The notes below the pieces were generated by a model. It was not told the origin of the DNA. It saw nothing but the letters and a program-made list of their open reading frames with translations, and ran no database searches. Made by a program: the position numbers and the translations under genes. From positions 420,855 through 484,854 of the forward strand of contig NZ_JAABOS010000002.1 of assembly GCF_010078235.1 (NCBI RefSeq): DNA of 64,000 nt, written 5' to 3'. The DNA comes from Cognatundibacterium crateris (GTDB lineage: Bacteria > Pseudomonadota > Gammaproteobacteria > Burkholderiales > Burkholderiaceae_D). Position 1 is the stretch's first letter. Each line of letters starts with the position of its first letter. Shown piece after piece: positions 18,060 through 27,005 of this stretch.

Positions 18060-18373
18060 CTTGGTCTCCTCAGGTAAATTATTATGATCCTGACTATGAA
18101 CCGCAAAGCTGCACTTGGTTCCATGCAGTGTGAAATAGATGTTTTTTTGTGTCTGAGGCAAGGAATTACCTTGCTGAGTACGCATCTAAAGACGCTGAAA
18201 ACCCTGATCTACGCAGATTTCGCTGATTTTTTCGCTACAAATAGTAAGGAAGCGTGAATACTTGGCAAATTCACAGGTAGAATTCAGCGTCAAATTAATT
18301 TGAATGCATGAGCCCGTTGCTCATGCAAAAATGCTTATCCGCTGCACAGCAGTTCAACTTTAAGGAAATATTC
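18060..18373. other. Divergent intergenic region with leader hairpin
   Basis: 314 bases between the divergent M28 and PpiC genes, expected to hold both promoters. GCATGAG (18306-18312) and CTCATGC (18320-18326) form a perfect 7-base inverted repeat with a 7-base loop, 48 bases before the PpiC start. It is either an mRNA leader hairpin or an operator. No other gene is visible. Confidence 0.45.
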
Positions 18374-19297
18374 ATGTCGATCAAATCCCGCGTCGTTCTG
18401 GGTAGTGCCATTGCGCTGTTCGCGCTGAGCGCTTGCAATGACAAAGATAAAGCTGCCTCTGCTTCCGCAGAGAAGGATGCTGTGGCTGCGACCGTCAACG
18501 GCGCACCTATCGGCAAAAAACAACTGGATCAGATCATGTTGCAACAGGCTGCACAAGGTCTGCCTGACAATGCTGAAACCCGCAAAATGGTGATCGACAA
18601 CCTCGCGATGCAAATCATCGTAGCGCAGGAAGCGGTCAACAAAGGCATCGATAAGACACCGGAAGTCAAAGAACAGCTGGAAATGACACGTATGTCTATC
18701 CTGGCCAATTCCTATGTCAAAGACTATATGAAAAATGCTGCAGTGACTGACGAAGCACTGAAAGCAGAATACGAGAAATTCAAAACTTCGGCAGGCGGCA
18801 ATGAATTCAAAGCACGCCACATCCTGGTTGAAAAAGAAGAACTGGCAAAAGAACTCATCGCTAAAATCAAGAAAGATCCTAAGTCTTTCGACGCGCTGGC
18901 AAAATCCAATTCCAAAGATCCTGGTTCTAAAGACAAAGGCGGCGATCTGGGCTGGTTCAATGCACGTAACATGGTGCCTGAATTCGGTGACGCAGTCGCT
19001 AAACTGGAAAAAGGTAAATTCACTGAAGAGCCAGTCAAATCCCAGTTCGGCTATCACGTGATCATCCTGGACGATTCCCGTCCGGTGACAGTGCCTGCGC
19101 TGGATGACATCAAAGCGGGTCTGACCCAACAGCTGCAACAGGAAAACCTGAAAAAAATGCTGGAAGACCTGAAAAAGAAAGCAAAGATTGAAATAGTCGG
19201 CGCGTCGGCATCCGCATCGGCTTCTGCCTCCGCTACAGCAGCACCTGCGGCATCGGCACCAGCTTCCGCATCTGCATCCGCTGAAGCGAAAAAATAA
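18374..19297 (+). CDS. PpiC/parvulin-type peptidyl-prolyl isomerase lipoprotein
   Basis: 307 residues from an ATG preceded by AAGGAA. The signal ends in LFALSAC, a lipobox, so it is likely anchored in the membrane and periplasmic. A SurA-like N-terminal helical region (residues ~35-135, VNGAPIGKKQLDQIM) precedes a parvulin domain (ARHILVEKE ... SKDPGSKDKGGDLGWF ... VKSQFGYHVI). A Ser/Ala-repeat tail (SASASASASATAAP) follows, unusual in length. The role is folding of exported proteins, fitting the nearby secreted peptidases. Ends in a clear terminator. Confidence 0.93.
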   Translation: MSIKSRVVLGSAIALFALSACNDKDKAASASAEKDAVAATVNGAPIGKKQLDQIMLQQAAQGLPDNAETRKMVIDNLAMQIIVAQEAVNKGIDKTPEVKEQLEMTRMSILANSYVKDYMKNAAVTDEALKAEYEKFKTSAGGNEFKARHILVEKEELAKELIAKIKKDPKSFDALAKSNSKDPGSKDKGGDLGWFNARNMVPEFGDAVAKLEKGKFTEEPVKSQFGYHVIILDDSRPVTVPALDDIKAGLTQQLQQENLKKMLEDLKKKAKIEIVGASASASASASATAAPAASAPASASASAEAKK

Positions 19298-19325
19298 AAT
19301 AATCGGTTAGCACGTCAGATTACAC

Positions 19326-19360
19326 AGCCCCGGCTTGGAAACAAGGCGGGGCTTTGTTTT
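19326..19360 (+). terminator. Rho-independent terminator after the PpiC gene
   Basis: AGCCCCG (19326-19332) pairs with CGGGGCT (19347-19353); an inner CTTG/CAAG extends the stem. A T-rich tract TTGTTTT follows. It lies 28 bases after the PpiC stop and just before the cysteine peptidase start. Confidence 0.8.
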
Positions 19361-19371
19361 GGAGCCCGCTC

Positions 19372-21435
19372 ATGTCTTCCCGTTCAAACCAGCTCAGCCA
19401 ACTCCCTTACAGCGTCGCACTGCAAACCGGTGCGCATGCCGACCGGCTCGATCTGCGCGACCGCAGCTTTGTGCCGGAGGTGCGTCATCTGCCGCAGCAA
19501 TTCCCGGATGCGGCCTGTGTCAGTCAGCGCTGGCCGGATTATCTGGCGGCTGGTTATGTCATGAATCAGGGCAGTGATGGTGCCTGTACCGGTTTCGGGC
19601 TGGCCGCCGTCATCCATTATCTGAACTGGTTACGCGGTCAGCCGGTTACCCCGCGCAGTGCGCGCATGCTGTATCACCTGGCACAGTTTTATGATGAATG
19701 GCCGGGTGAAGATTACACCGGCTCCAGCTGTCGCGGCGCCTTAAAGGGCTGGCATAAGCATGGCGTGTGCGCGGCCAGTCTGTGGCCGTACACAGTCAAA
19801 GCGGATGATACTGTGGCCGCGTTTGAAGCCCCACAGCCTGGCTGGGATATCGATGCGCTGAGCTGTACTTTGGGTATGTATTACCGCGTCGAACAAGACA
19901 ATATCAGTGCCATGCAGGCCGCCATCGCGCAAAGCGGTGCGCTGTATGTATCTTCTGCAGTACACGCAGGCTGGGATCATCCGAAAAAGCCGGGCGCAGG
20001 CCGCAGCCCTGCCGTGCTCAGCCTGCAGGATTTACCGGTGATACAGCCACATGCGCATCATCAGGGCATGCATGCGTTTGCGCTGATCGGCTATACCACG
20101 CTGGGCTTTGTGGTGCAAAACTCCTGGGGCGCAGACTGGGGCAGGCAGGGGCTGGCTATTCTGCCTTATGAAGACTGGCTGCAGCATGGCAGCGATGCCT
20201 GGACCTTTGCACTCGGGGTGCCGCGCAATGACGCCGGTACGCGAAGCAGCAGCGTACCGGCCGCCTACCGGCGCAATAGCCTGCATTCCTGTCGCCAGCA
20301 TGCCTCACACCAGAATCCGGCCGGGCTGAGTCTGGATCAGGCTTACAGCATGAGTCTGGTACTCGACAGCAGCGCGCGCGTGATACAAAGGCTGCTGCCA
20401 TTTGCCAATGCGGCCGCCACGGTGGACTATATCGCGCGGCAGGCTCCGCTGGCCTGGCATACCCACACCAAGCAGCGCGGGCCGCTCAGGCTGGCAGTGA
20501 TCGCGCAAAGTGGCCTCTGCGATGAAGCGCAGCAGATACAGGAAAACGCCCTAAGTGCCCCGGCCTGGCTGGCGCAAGGGATTTATCCCGTCTTTATGAG
20601 CTGGAATAACGGCCTCACCGGGCTGGAGCAGCAATTGCGTGCGGAATTTGCTCAGCAAAGCCGGTCCGCCGCGCTGAATCGCAGCATCGAGGCGCAGGCC
20701 GATGCACTGGGCTGGAAAGCGCGCTGGACGCAGATGAAACACAATGCCTGGCTGGCGGCACAAGCTGATCAGCCGCCACGCGCGCTGCATGTGCTGCTGC
20801 GCGTACTGCACGCACTGAAACGTGACTGTGCCGAGTGTGGTACGGGATTGGAATTACATCTGACAGGCGACCGTGCCGGTGCCTTACTGGCGGGACAAAT
20901 GATCGCGAGTGGCAGCGATTTAGATTTCGCCAGCCTGCAATTGCTCGCGCCCGCCTGCAGCCTGGAATTTGCACTCAGCCATTTCGGCCCAGCCTTACGC
21001 AAACACACACTGCAGCCACAGCAGTTGAAGATTTACAGCATCGCCGAACAGGCGCTGCAGCAGACTCACTTTGCTGATGTGTATCAGGGTGGCTTGCTAC
21101 ATTTGATCGCGAATGCACTGGAAGACCGTTATCAGACGCCGCTACTGGGTCTGGCCAGCACACTCGATACCTCAGCAGCACAGCAAGCGCACTGGCATCC
21201 GGCCTGCCACAAAGATCTGCAACGTTGGCATAGCTTATTTTGGCAAGGGACGCCGCCTCAGGATTTCGCGAGCCACGGAAACGGGCTGACGGTCAGACAG
21301 CGCAAGCAACTGAGTCTGATTGCGCCCGAGGCACTCAGCAGCGCTGCCGGACCATCACATCCGGCCCGCAGCGCCTTGTTGGAAGAGCTGATCAGTACGA
21401 TCAGGCGCGCCAAGGGCGCCAAGGGTGCACGCTAA
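19372..21435 (+). CDS. Papain-like (C1) cysteine peptidase fused to a degenerate hydrolase-like region
   Basis: 687 residues from ATG 19372 with GGAG upstream. No signal peptide or classical propeptide. The C1 domain (about residues 25-285) has NQGSDGACTGFG (Gln of the oxyanion hole, Cys72), GMHAFALIGY (His234) and QNSWGADWG (Asn250), so it is expected to be active. The C-terminal half resembles an alpha/beta hydrolase (GIYPVFMSW, LHLTGDRAGALLAG, LQLLAPAC), but the GxSxG nucleophile position reads GDRAG. Its 3' end was copied downstream (23508 on) in a tandem duplication. The stop lies four bases from the stop of the convergent M66 gene. Confidence 0.88.
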   Translation: MSSRSNQLSQLPYSVALQTGAHADRLDLRDRSFVPEVRHLPQQFPDAACVSQRWPDYLAAGYVMNQGSDGACTGFGLAAVIHYLNWLRGQPVTPRSARMLYHLAQFYDEWPGEDYTGSSCRGALKGWHKHGVCAASLWPYTVKADDTVAAFEAPQPGWDIDALSCTLGMYYRVEQDNISAMQAAIAQSGALYVSSAVHAGWDHPKKPGAGRSPAVLSLQDLPVIQPHAHHQGMHAFALIGYTTLGFVVQNSWGADWGRQGLAILPYEDWLQHGSDAWTFALGVPRNDAGTRSSSVPAAYRRNSLHSCRQHASHQNPAGLSLDQAYSMSLVLDSSARVIQRLLPFANAAATVDYIARQAPLAWHTHTKQRGPLRLAVIAQSGLCDEAQQIQENALSAPAWLAQGIYPVFMSWNNGLTGLEQQLRAEFAQQSRSAALNRSIEAQADALGWKARWTQMKHNAWLAAQADQPPRALHVLLRVLHALKRDCAECGTGLELHLTGDRAGALLAGQMIASGSDLDFASLQLLAPACSLEFALSHFGPALRKHTLQPQQLKIYSIAEQALQQTHFADVYQGGLLHLIANALEDRYQTPLLGLASTLDTSAAQQAHWHPACHKDLQRWHSLFWQGTPPQDFASHGNGLTVRQRKQLSLIAPEALSSAAGPSHPARSALLEELISTIRRAKGAKGAR

Positions 21436-23503
21436 GACCTCAGTAAGAACTGCTCATCACGACCCGTGCGCTGCTGATCTGAGCTGGCGTCAGGCTCCAT
21501 ACCAGCGGCGTATCGAGCAATTCCAGTTTGCGAATCTGCGCACCATTTTTGGCTGGAATATTGATAGCCCAGTTACGCTGACTTCTGCCATTGAGCGGGT
21601 CATTGACACCGGTATCGAAGGTCTCAGGATAAGAGTATTTTCTGAAACCTTCTTTCAATACGCGGTAGATCTGACTGCCATCCGAGAAAGTGACGCGCAG
21701 CGTGTAATCACAACCAGACGTGTGGCAGTACCACATATATTCAGGATTGCTGCCATTCTGGGTGTAGGGGAAAATTTTACTGAGCTGCGCCGTCACTGTC
21801 GGATCTATGGTCTCGATCAGATTGCCCTGATGCGTGACCGGATCGTAAAAGCGCGAAGCCCCGGCGGTCGCCGCATTGCTATACGTCGCCACGATAGTAT
21901 GCACAGGCACATTCACACTCAAGGGTAAATTCTGTTTAATCCCATAGGCACCAAAATTACTGGTTTTTGGCGTGTAATCGGTCCAGGCCGCGCGACTGCT
22001 GTCCCAGCCCGACAAGCCGGTCGCTGAAGCTGCATCAACTTTGATTTGTTCCTGTATCCAGCGTTGTATGCGCGCCATATTGAAATCAGAAAACAAGGAG
22101 AACGTGTACTTAGGATCGCTGCCACTATCCGCATCATCCATAGGATCTTTGCGATAGCAACGTCCCTTTTCATCCAGCTGATAGGCATTATTCGTGCGGC
22201 ACCAGGTAAAACGTGGCGCAGTCGGTGCCATCAGCGGATTGCGGAATTCGCGGGTCGCCATATTGAAGCCCCAGACCGATCCCTTGATAGACCCTGCGAT
22301 ATAGGGAAACTTACTGCCACTGAGATCGTTATACTCACCGGCAGAATGTCCTAAGCTCATCGCATGGCCTGTTTCATGCAATAACAAGCCATAGGTATTG
22401 CCACCGGCACCGACGCCGGAACCGACCACGCTGACACCACCACCTATCCAGGCCAATTGTTTCGCGGACTTAATCGATTTATCGATTGCGATGATGGAGG
22501 CATAGGTCACACGATTCATCGCCATGTCCCCATTGGCGAGATGAATCTGGTAGGCCAGATCATTCGTCGTGTCGATCACGTGTGCGCCGTCGCGGAGTTC
22601 ATGATGAGAACTGACCACATAAGCAGCAGCGCCAGCTTTGGGAGGAATCACCATCGTATCTGCCACAAACTGGCCCATTGGATGATTACTGACTTTGACC
22701 TGCGAAGCGGGCCAGGTCGCTGCTGCCTGCTGTTGAGCCGCGGCATCCATATGCATCACACGCTCGTTGTCCAGATTCAGACCGGTATTGGCATTGGTGG
22801 CACCAAACAACACGAAGGGCAGTATCTGCATCTGCAATTCGGTATTGGCGCCAACCGTCACAGCGACCGGCTTGCTGTAATCGTAATTGCTGGCAGAAAC
22901 GCGCAGGCTGATGCCGGGCTGTACCAGATTCGCTGGCAAGGTCAGGCTCCAGAAATCACTGCCGTAAGGCGTGTCGAGTCCCTCAGAAGGTGGCAATTGA
23001 GCGGGTGGCGTCAAAGCCAGCTTGCCTAATACTGCGCCATCCTTGAGCACTTCCACAACCGGATTTTGTGCATCCGCACTGCCCAGTCTGAGCAAAACCA
23101 GCGCATCACGCTGCGCTGCCAGCGTCAGAGGCGCGCTGTTTTTGAGACTCCAGTTCAGCCCCTCGGGCGGTATCAGATGGGTCTGTGCGACTTCTGCCTT
23201 GCTGATAGTCAGCGCTGTTTTCACTGCGACCGGCGGACTGCCGCCACCTGTGCTGCCACCTGAGGAACTGCCACTCCCATCATTGCCATTGCTACCAGTA
23301 TTACCCGTACCGCCACCACCTCCACAGGCTGACAAGATCAGCAAGGCCGCGGCGCAGGCACATGCGGAAAGAGGAAAAGCAGAAAATCTGGCTGAGGAGT
23401 TTGGCTGTTTCATGATTTCACCTGTAGACGGTTGCGTACTATGACGTACACGATAAGGCAAACATCTCAGCAGGTGAATTGTACTTTGGTGCAAAGCTGC
23501 ACA
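21257..23503. repeat. Direct tandem repeat, unit 1
   Basis: Left copy of a duplicated ~2.24-kb unit. It begins at CTCAGGATTTCG inside the 3' end of the cysteine peptidase gene and runs through the first M66 gene to AAAGCTGCACA upstream of it. Unit 2 starts four bases later. The units are collinear with similarity at both DNA and protein level; the 5' third of the M66 gene and its leader are almost identical, the rest more diverged. Confidence 0.9.
21440..23413 (-). CDS. M66-type (StcE/TagA-like) zinc metalloprotease lipoprotein, copy 1
   Basis: 657 residues from ATG 23413 with AGGTGA upstream. Signal peptide with lipobox LLILSAC, then a Gly/Ser linker of about 35 residues, an N-terminal beta-rich domain (residues ~60-270) and the protease domain. 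The zinc site is HETGHAMSLGH (H346, H350, H356), the extended HExxHxxxxxH motif of metzincin-like M66 enzymes. A C-terminal domain includes SGCDYTLRVTFSDGSQIYRV. M66 members cut mucin-type glycoproteins, but the substrate here is unknown. It belongs to a tandem pair. Confidence 0.92.
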   Translation of the reverse strand: MKQPNSSARFSAFPLSACACAAALLILSACGGGGGTGNTGSNGNDGSGSSSGGSTGGGSPPVAVKTALTISKAEVAQTHLIPPEGLNWSLKNSAPLTLAAQRDALVLLRLGSADAQNPVVEVLKDGAVLGKLALTPPAQLPPSEGLDTPYGSDFWSLTLPANLVQPGISLRVSASNYDYSKPVAVTVGANTELQMQILPFVLFGATNANTGLNLDNERVMHMDAAAQQQAAATWPASQVKVSNHPMGQFVADTMVIPPKAGAAAYVVSSHHELRDGAHVIDTTNDLAYQIHLANGDMAMNRVTYASIIAIDKSIKSAKQLAWIGGGVSVVGSGVGAGGNTYGLLLHETGHAMSLGHSAGEYNDLSGSKFPYIAGSIKGSVWGFNMATREFRNPLMAPTAPRFTWCRTNNAYQLDEKGRCYRKDPMDDADSGSDPKYTFSLFSDFNMARIQRWIQEQIKVDAASATGLSGWDSSRAAWTDYTPKTSNFGAYGIKQNLPLSVNVPVHTIVATYSNAATAGASRFYDPVTHQGNLIETIDPTVTAQLSKIFPYTQNGSNPEYMWYCHTSGCDYTLRVTFSDGSQIYRVLKEGFRKYSYPETFDTGVNDPLNGRSQRNWAINIPAKNGAQIRKLELLDTPLVWSLTPAQISSARVVMSSSY

Positions 23504-23507
23504 AAAG

Positions 23508-23680
23508 CTCAGGATTTCGCCAGCCTGGAAGATGGATTGACAGCCAGACAGCGCAAGCAACTGAGTCTGATTGCGCCAGATGCACTCAGCAACGCCGCCG
23601 AACCATCACACCCGTCGCGCGAGACCTTGCTGCAAGAACTGATCAGCACTATCAACGTACACAGCGCGAACGCTAAGAGC
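23508..23680 (+). pseudogene. Duplicated 3' fragment of the cysteine peptidase gene
   Basis: The plus strand encodes DGLTARQRKQLSLIAPDAL and ...LLQELISTI, matching the last ~55 residues of the upstream cysteine peptidase (DFASHGNGLTVRQRKQ...). There is no start, and the original stop is lost, with the frame running on antisense to the second M66 gene. It is a dead by-product of the tandem duplication. Confidence 0.9.
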
Positions 23681-25651
23681 TCAGTAAGAACTGCTCATTA
23701 CGACCCGCGCACTGCTGATCTGGGCTGGCGTCAGACGCCATACCAGTGGGGTATCGAGCAATTCCAGCTTGCGGATTTGCGCAGCATTTTTGGCTGGAAT
23801 ATTGATGGCCCAGCTTTGCTGACTTCTGCCATTGAGCGGGTCATTGACACCGGTATCAAAGGTTTCCGGATAAGAGTATTTTCTGAAACCTTCTTTCAAT
23901 ACACGATAGATCTGACTGCCATCGGAGAAGGTGACGCGCAGCGTGTAATCACAACCGGATGAATGGCAGTACCACATATACTCAGGACTGCTGCCGTTCT
24001 GGCTGTAAGGGAAAATTTTACTGAGCTGCGCACTGTCCATAGGATCAATGGTCTCGATCAGATTCCCCTGATGTGTGACCGGATGATAAAAGCGCGATGC
24101 TCCGGCAGTCGCCACATTGCTATACGTTGCCACGATAGTATGCACAGGTATATTCTGGCTCAGCGGTAAATTTTGTTTGATTCCATCTACACCGTAAGAA
24201 TGAGTTTTTGGCGTGTAATCGACCCAGGCTGCACGGCTGCTGTCCCAGCTCGACAAACCGGTCACCGACGCAGTATTTGCTTTGAATTTTTCCAGTATCC
24301 AACGCTGTATGCGCGCGGTATTGAAATCGGAAAACATAGACAGGGTGTATTTAGGATCGCTGCCATTATCCGCATCATCCATAGGATCTTTGCGATAGCA
24401 ACGTCCTTTTTCATCCAGCTGATAGCCGTTATTGGTACGGCACCAGATAAAGGCTGGTGCGGTCGGTGGCATCAGCGGATTGCGGAATTCACGGGTCACC
24501 ATATTAAAGCCCCAGACAGAGCCCTTGATCGACCCCGCGATATATGGGAATGTACGGTCATTGGCATCGTTATACTCGCCGGCAGAATGCCCCAATCCCA
24601 TCGCATGTCCGGTTTCATGCAATAACAAACCATAGGTGTTAGCACCGGCACCGACGCCGGAACCTACCCAGCTGACGCCGCCGCCTATCCAGGCCAGCTG
24701 ATTACTGTTCTTGATGGTTTTATCGATCGCAATGATAGAGGCGTAGGTAACGCGGTTCATCGCGCCATCGCCATTGGCACGATGCATCAGCAGCGCCATA
24801 TCACTGCTGGTCTCGATCAGGTGACCGCCTTTGACTTCATGATGAGAACTGACCACATAGGCAGCAGCGCCAGCCTTGGGTGGAATCACGATCGCATCTG
24901 CCACAAACTGGCCCAGCGGATGATTACTGATCTTGACCTGTGAGGCAGGCCAGGTCGCAGCAGCCCGCAGCTGAGCTGCCGCATCCATATTCAACACACG
25001 TTCGTTATCGAGATTCAGACCGGTATTGGCATTGGTGGCGCCAAACAACACGAAGGGCAGTATCTGCATCTGCAATTCGGTATTGGCGCCAACCGTCACA
25101 GCGACCGGCTTGCTGTAATCGTAATTGCTGGCAGAAACGCGCAGGCTGATGCCGGGCTGTACCAGATTCGCTGGCAGAATCAGGCTCCATAAGTCACTGC
25201 CGTAAGGCGTGTCGAGTCCCTCAGAAGGTGGCAATTGAGGGGGTGGCGTCAAAGCCAGCTTGCCTAATACTGCGCCATCCTTGAGCACTTCCACAACCGG
25301 ATTTTGTGCATCTGCACTGCCCAGTCTGAGCAAAACCAGCGCATCACGCTGCGCTGCCAGCGTCAGAGGCGCGCTGTTTTTGAGACTCCAGTTCAGCCCC
25401 TCGGGCGGTATCAGATGGGTCTGGGCAACTTCTGCCTTGCTGATGATCAGCGCTGTTTTCACTGCGACCGGCGGACTGCCGCCACCTGTGCTGCCACCTG
25501 AGGAACTGCCACTCCCATCATTGCCATTGCTACCGCCACTACCCGTACCGCCACCACCGCCACAAGCGGACAAGATCAGCAAGGCTGCGGCGCAGGCACA
25601 TGCGGAAAGAGGAAAAGCAGAAAATCTGGCTGAGGAGTTTGGCTGTTTCAT
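23681..25651 (-). CDS. M66-type zinc metalloprotease lipoprotein, copy 2
   Basis: 656 residues, starting at the same AGGTGA-ATG site as copy 1. Same layout: lipobox SAC, Gly/Ser linker (GSGGSNGNDG), beta-rich N-terminal domain, zinc motif HETGHAMGLGH (H345, H349, H355) and C-terminal SGCDYTLRV domain. The last His-containing part reads GLGH rather than SLGH, closer to the family consensus. Differences from copy 1 cluster in the catalytic half (for example the region after SSHHE), which may mean different substrate preference. Both copies look intact. Confidence 0.92.
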   Translation of the reverse strand: MKQPNSSARFSAFPLSACACAAALLILSACGGGGGTGSGGSNGNDGSGSSSGGSTGGGSPPVAVKTALIISKAEVAQTHLIPPEGLNWSLKNSAPLTLAAQRDALVLLRLGSADAQNPVVEVLKDGAVLGKLALTPPPQLPPSEGLDTPYGSDLWSLILPANLVQPGISLRVSASNYDYSKPVAVTVGANTELQMQILPFVLFGATNANTGLNLDNERVLNMDAAAQLRAAATWPASQVKISNHPLGQFVADAIVIPPKAGAAAYVVSSHHEVKGGHLIETSSDMALLMHRANGDGAMNRVTYASIIAIDKTIKNSNQLAWIGGGVSWVGSGVGAGANTYGLLLHETGHAMGLGHSAGEYNDANDRTFPYIAGSIKGSVWGFNMVTREFRNPLMPPTAPAFIWCRTNNGYQLDEKGRCYRKDPMDDADNGSDPKYTLSMFSDFNTARIQRWILEKFKANTASVTGLSSWDSSRAAWVDYTPKTHSYGVDGIKQNLPLSQNIPVHTIVATYSNVATAGASRFYHPVTHQGNLIETIDPMDSAQLSKIFPYSQNGSSPEYMWYCHSSGCDYTLRVTFSDGSQIYRVLKEGFRKYSYPETFDTGVNDPLNGRSQQSWAINIPAKNAAQIRKLELLDTPLVWRLTPAQISSARVVMSSSY

Positions 25652-25762
25652 GATTTCACCTGTAGACGGTTGCGTACTATGACGTACACGATAAGGCAAA
25701 CATCTCAGCAGGCGAATTGTACTTTGGTGCAAAGCTGCACAGCAGGTCGTAACAGGGACAGA

Positions 25763-26797
25763 TCAACTGTTCACAACAACAGACAGCCAGTCCTGATGAG
25801 CCAGTCCGACATCGGCTGGCATGCGCGGCATGATGCCTGGCCCGGATAATAATTGCATCGCGATCCAGATGGCGATCACGGCATAAAACAGACGTGGTAA
25901 CCAATCCGCCAATTGACGCCAGCTATCCGCCAGCTGCGCATTTTCCTGCGCCGCATAACGCAATAAGGTCTCGCTCAGAGTCCCGCTTTGTTCCGCCACA
26001 TTCAACAAAGGCATAATCGCACCATTGCCACCATCCGGCACTTGCATCAGCGCCTGATAGAGGCTGCGACCCGCATGTAATTCCTTCACCGCAGCACGAA
26101 AGTGCGCGCGCAGGGCTGGATTGCGCACGGTCTGGCTGGCCCTGGGCACCGCATCAAATACCGGCACCCCGGCTTCCAGTAACAGTCCCAGACTTTCATA
26201 AAAATTTCTGGCATCGTGGCGCAACTGAAAACGTCCCAGCACAGGCACGTGCTGCACGCCCTGCAGCACGCTGTCAGCGAATGCAGAATCGCCGCGCTCC
26301 AAGGTTTGCCACAAACGCGCAATCAGCCAGGCCAGCACACCCAGCAGCAAAAACGGCAGCAACAATCCGCCCAGATAAGCCGTGCCGCTAATCTGGCCGC
26401 TAACCAGTTGCGGCAAAGGTCGTACGCACAGCGCGATCAGTAAAATCAGTAAAGGAAAACGCAAGCGGCTGCGGACGGCTGCGATCTGAGCACTGCGTTG
26501 GGTATAGTTATCAGCCAGGCGCTGATACAGCACAGCCGGGCTGCCCGCCTGACAGGCCGCACGTAATAACTGACTTTCAAGGTCGCTCAACAAGCCTGCA
26601 ATTTGTCCCGCCGTCGCAATATCCTTACCGCGCCTTAATTCACGCAAAGCACGCTGCACCCTGGGTTGCAGCCTCGCAGGCAAACGCAACAAAGAAAACG
26701 CATGATGCGCAGACAGACCGGATTTTTCCATCATTGCCAGATGCGTGAACATTTGCGCACGTACCGAAAACGGCATTACAGGCACAGAGCTGGCCAT
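25763..26797 (-). CDS. Orphan GspF/PilC-type secretion system membrane protein
   Basis: 344 residues. I take the ATG at 26797, which has AAAGGA six bases upstream, rather than the ATG at 26815. It has the two T2SSF repeats: FSVRAQMFTHLAMMEKSGLSAHHAF ... and LRHDARNFYESLGLLLEAGVPVFDAV, each followed by a helix-rich segment and a TM (LLILLIALCVRPLPQL; LLPFLLLGVLAWLIA; FYAVIAIWIAMQLL). These proteins form the inner-membrane platform of type II secretion or type IV pili. Here no gspE, gspG or other partner lies nearby, so it is an isolated paralogue. It sits just upstream of the duplicated protease unit. Confidence 0.88.
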   Translation of the reverse strand: MASSVPVMPFSVRAQMFTHLAMMEKSGLSAHHAFSLLRLPARLQPRVQRALRELRRGKDIATAGQIAGLLSDLESQLLRAACQAGSPAVLYQRLADNYTQRSAQIAAVRSRLRFPLLILLIALCVRPLPQLVSGQISGTAYLGGLLLPFLLLGVLAWLIARLWQTLERGDSAFADSVLQGVQHVPVLGRFQLRHDARNFYESLGLLLEAGVPVFDAVPRASQTVRNPALRAHFRAAVKELHAGRSLYQALMQVPDGGNGAIMPLLNVAEQSGTLSETLLRYAAQENAQLADSWRQLADWLPRLFYAVIAIWIAMQLLSGPGIMPRMPADVGLAHQDWLSVVVNS

Positions 26798-26883
26798 GCT
26801 GGACGGTCCTTTCATATTCAGGTGACAGCGCGACGCAAATCCGCGCAGCGTGAGCTTCTATTCTAAGGCTTGAGCTGATGCAC

Positions 26884-26925
26884 AAAAACAAAAAACCCCA
26901 TGCAAATCCTTTTGCATGGGGTTTT
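26884..26925 (-). terminator. Strong terminator of the DEAD-box helicase gene
   Basis: A perfect 15-base stem (26892-26906 with 26911-26925) and a TCCT loop. On the minus strand it is followed by a T-rich stretch; the symmetric A/T flanks would let it work in both directions. It follows the helicase stop at 27006 by about 80 bases. Confidence 0.9.
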
Positions 26926-27005
26926 CTGAACCGGATCACAACAACAAACTGAGTGATTCAAGTTGTGGACACTACGTCTGCTAATTTGTGCGCTTATTTG
27001 TACGC

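Larger units (their letters stand above)
23508..25741. repeat. Direct tandem repeat, unit 2
   Basis: Right copy of the duplicated unit: it starts at CTCAGGATTTCG (23508), four bases after the end of unit 1, and ends at AAAGCTGCACA (25741). It carries the dead cysteine peptidase 3' fragment and the second M66 gene. Unit 2 is about 13 bases shorter than unit 1. Confidence 0.9.

Noticed and set aside
18335..19138. A 267-codon open frame on the minus strand
   Set aside because: Antisense to the PpiC lipoprotein gene, which has a clear lipobox and parvulin domain.
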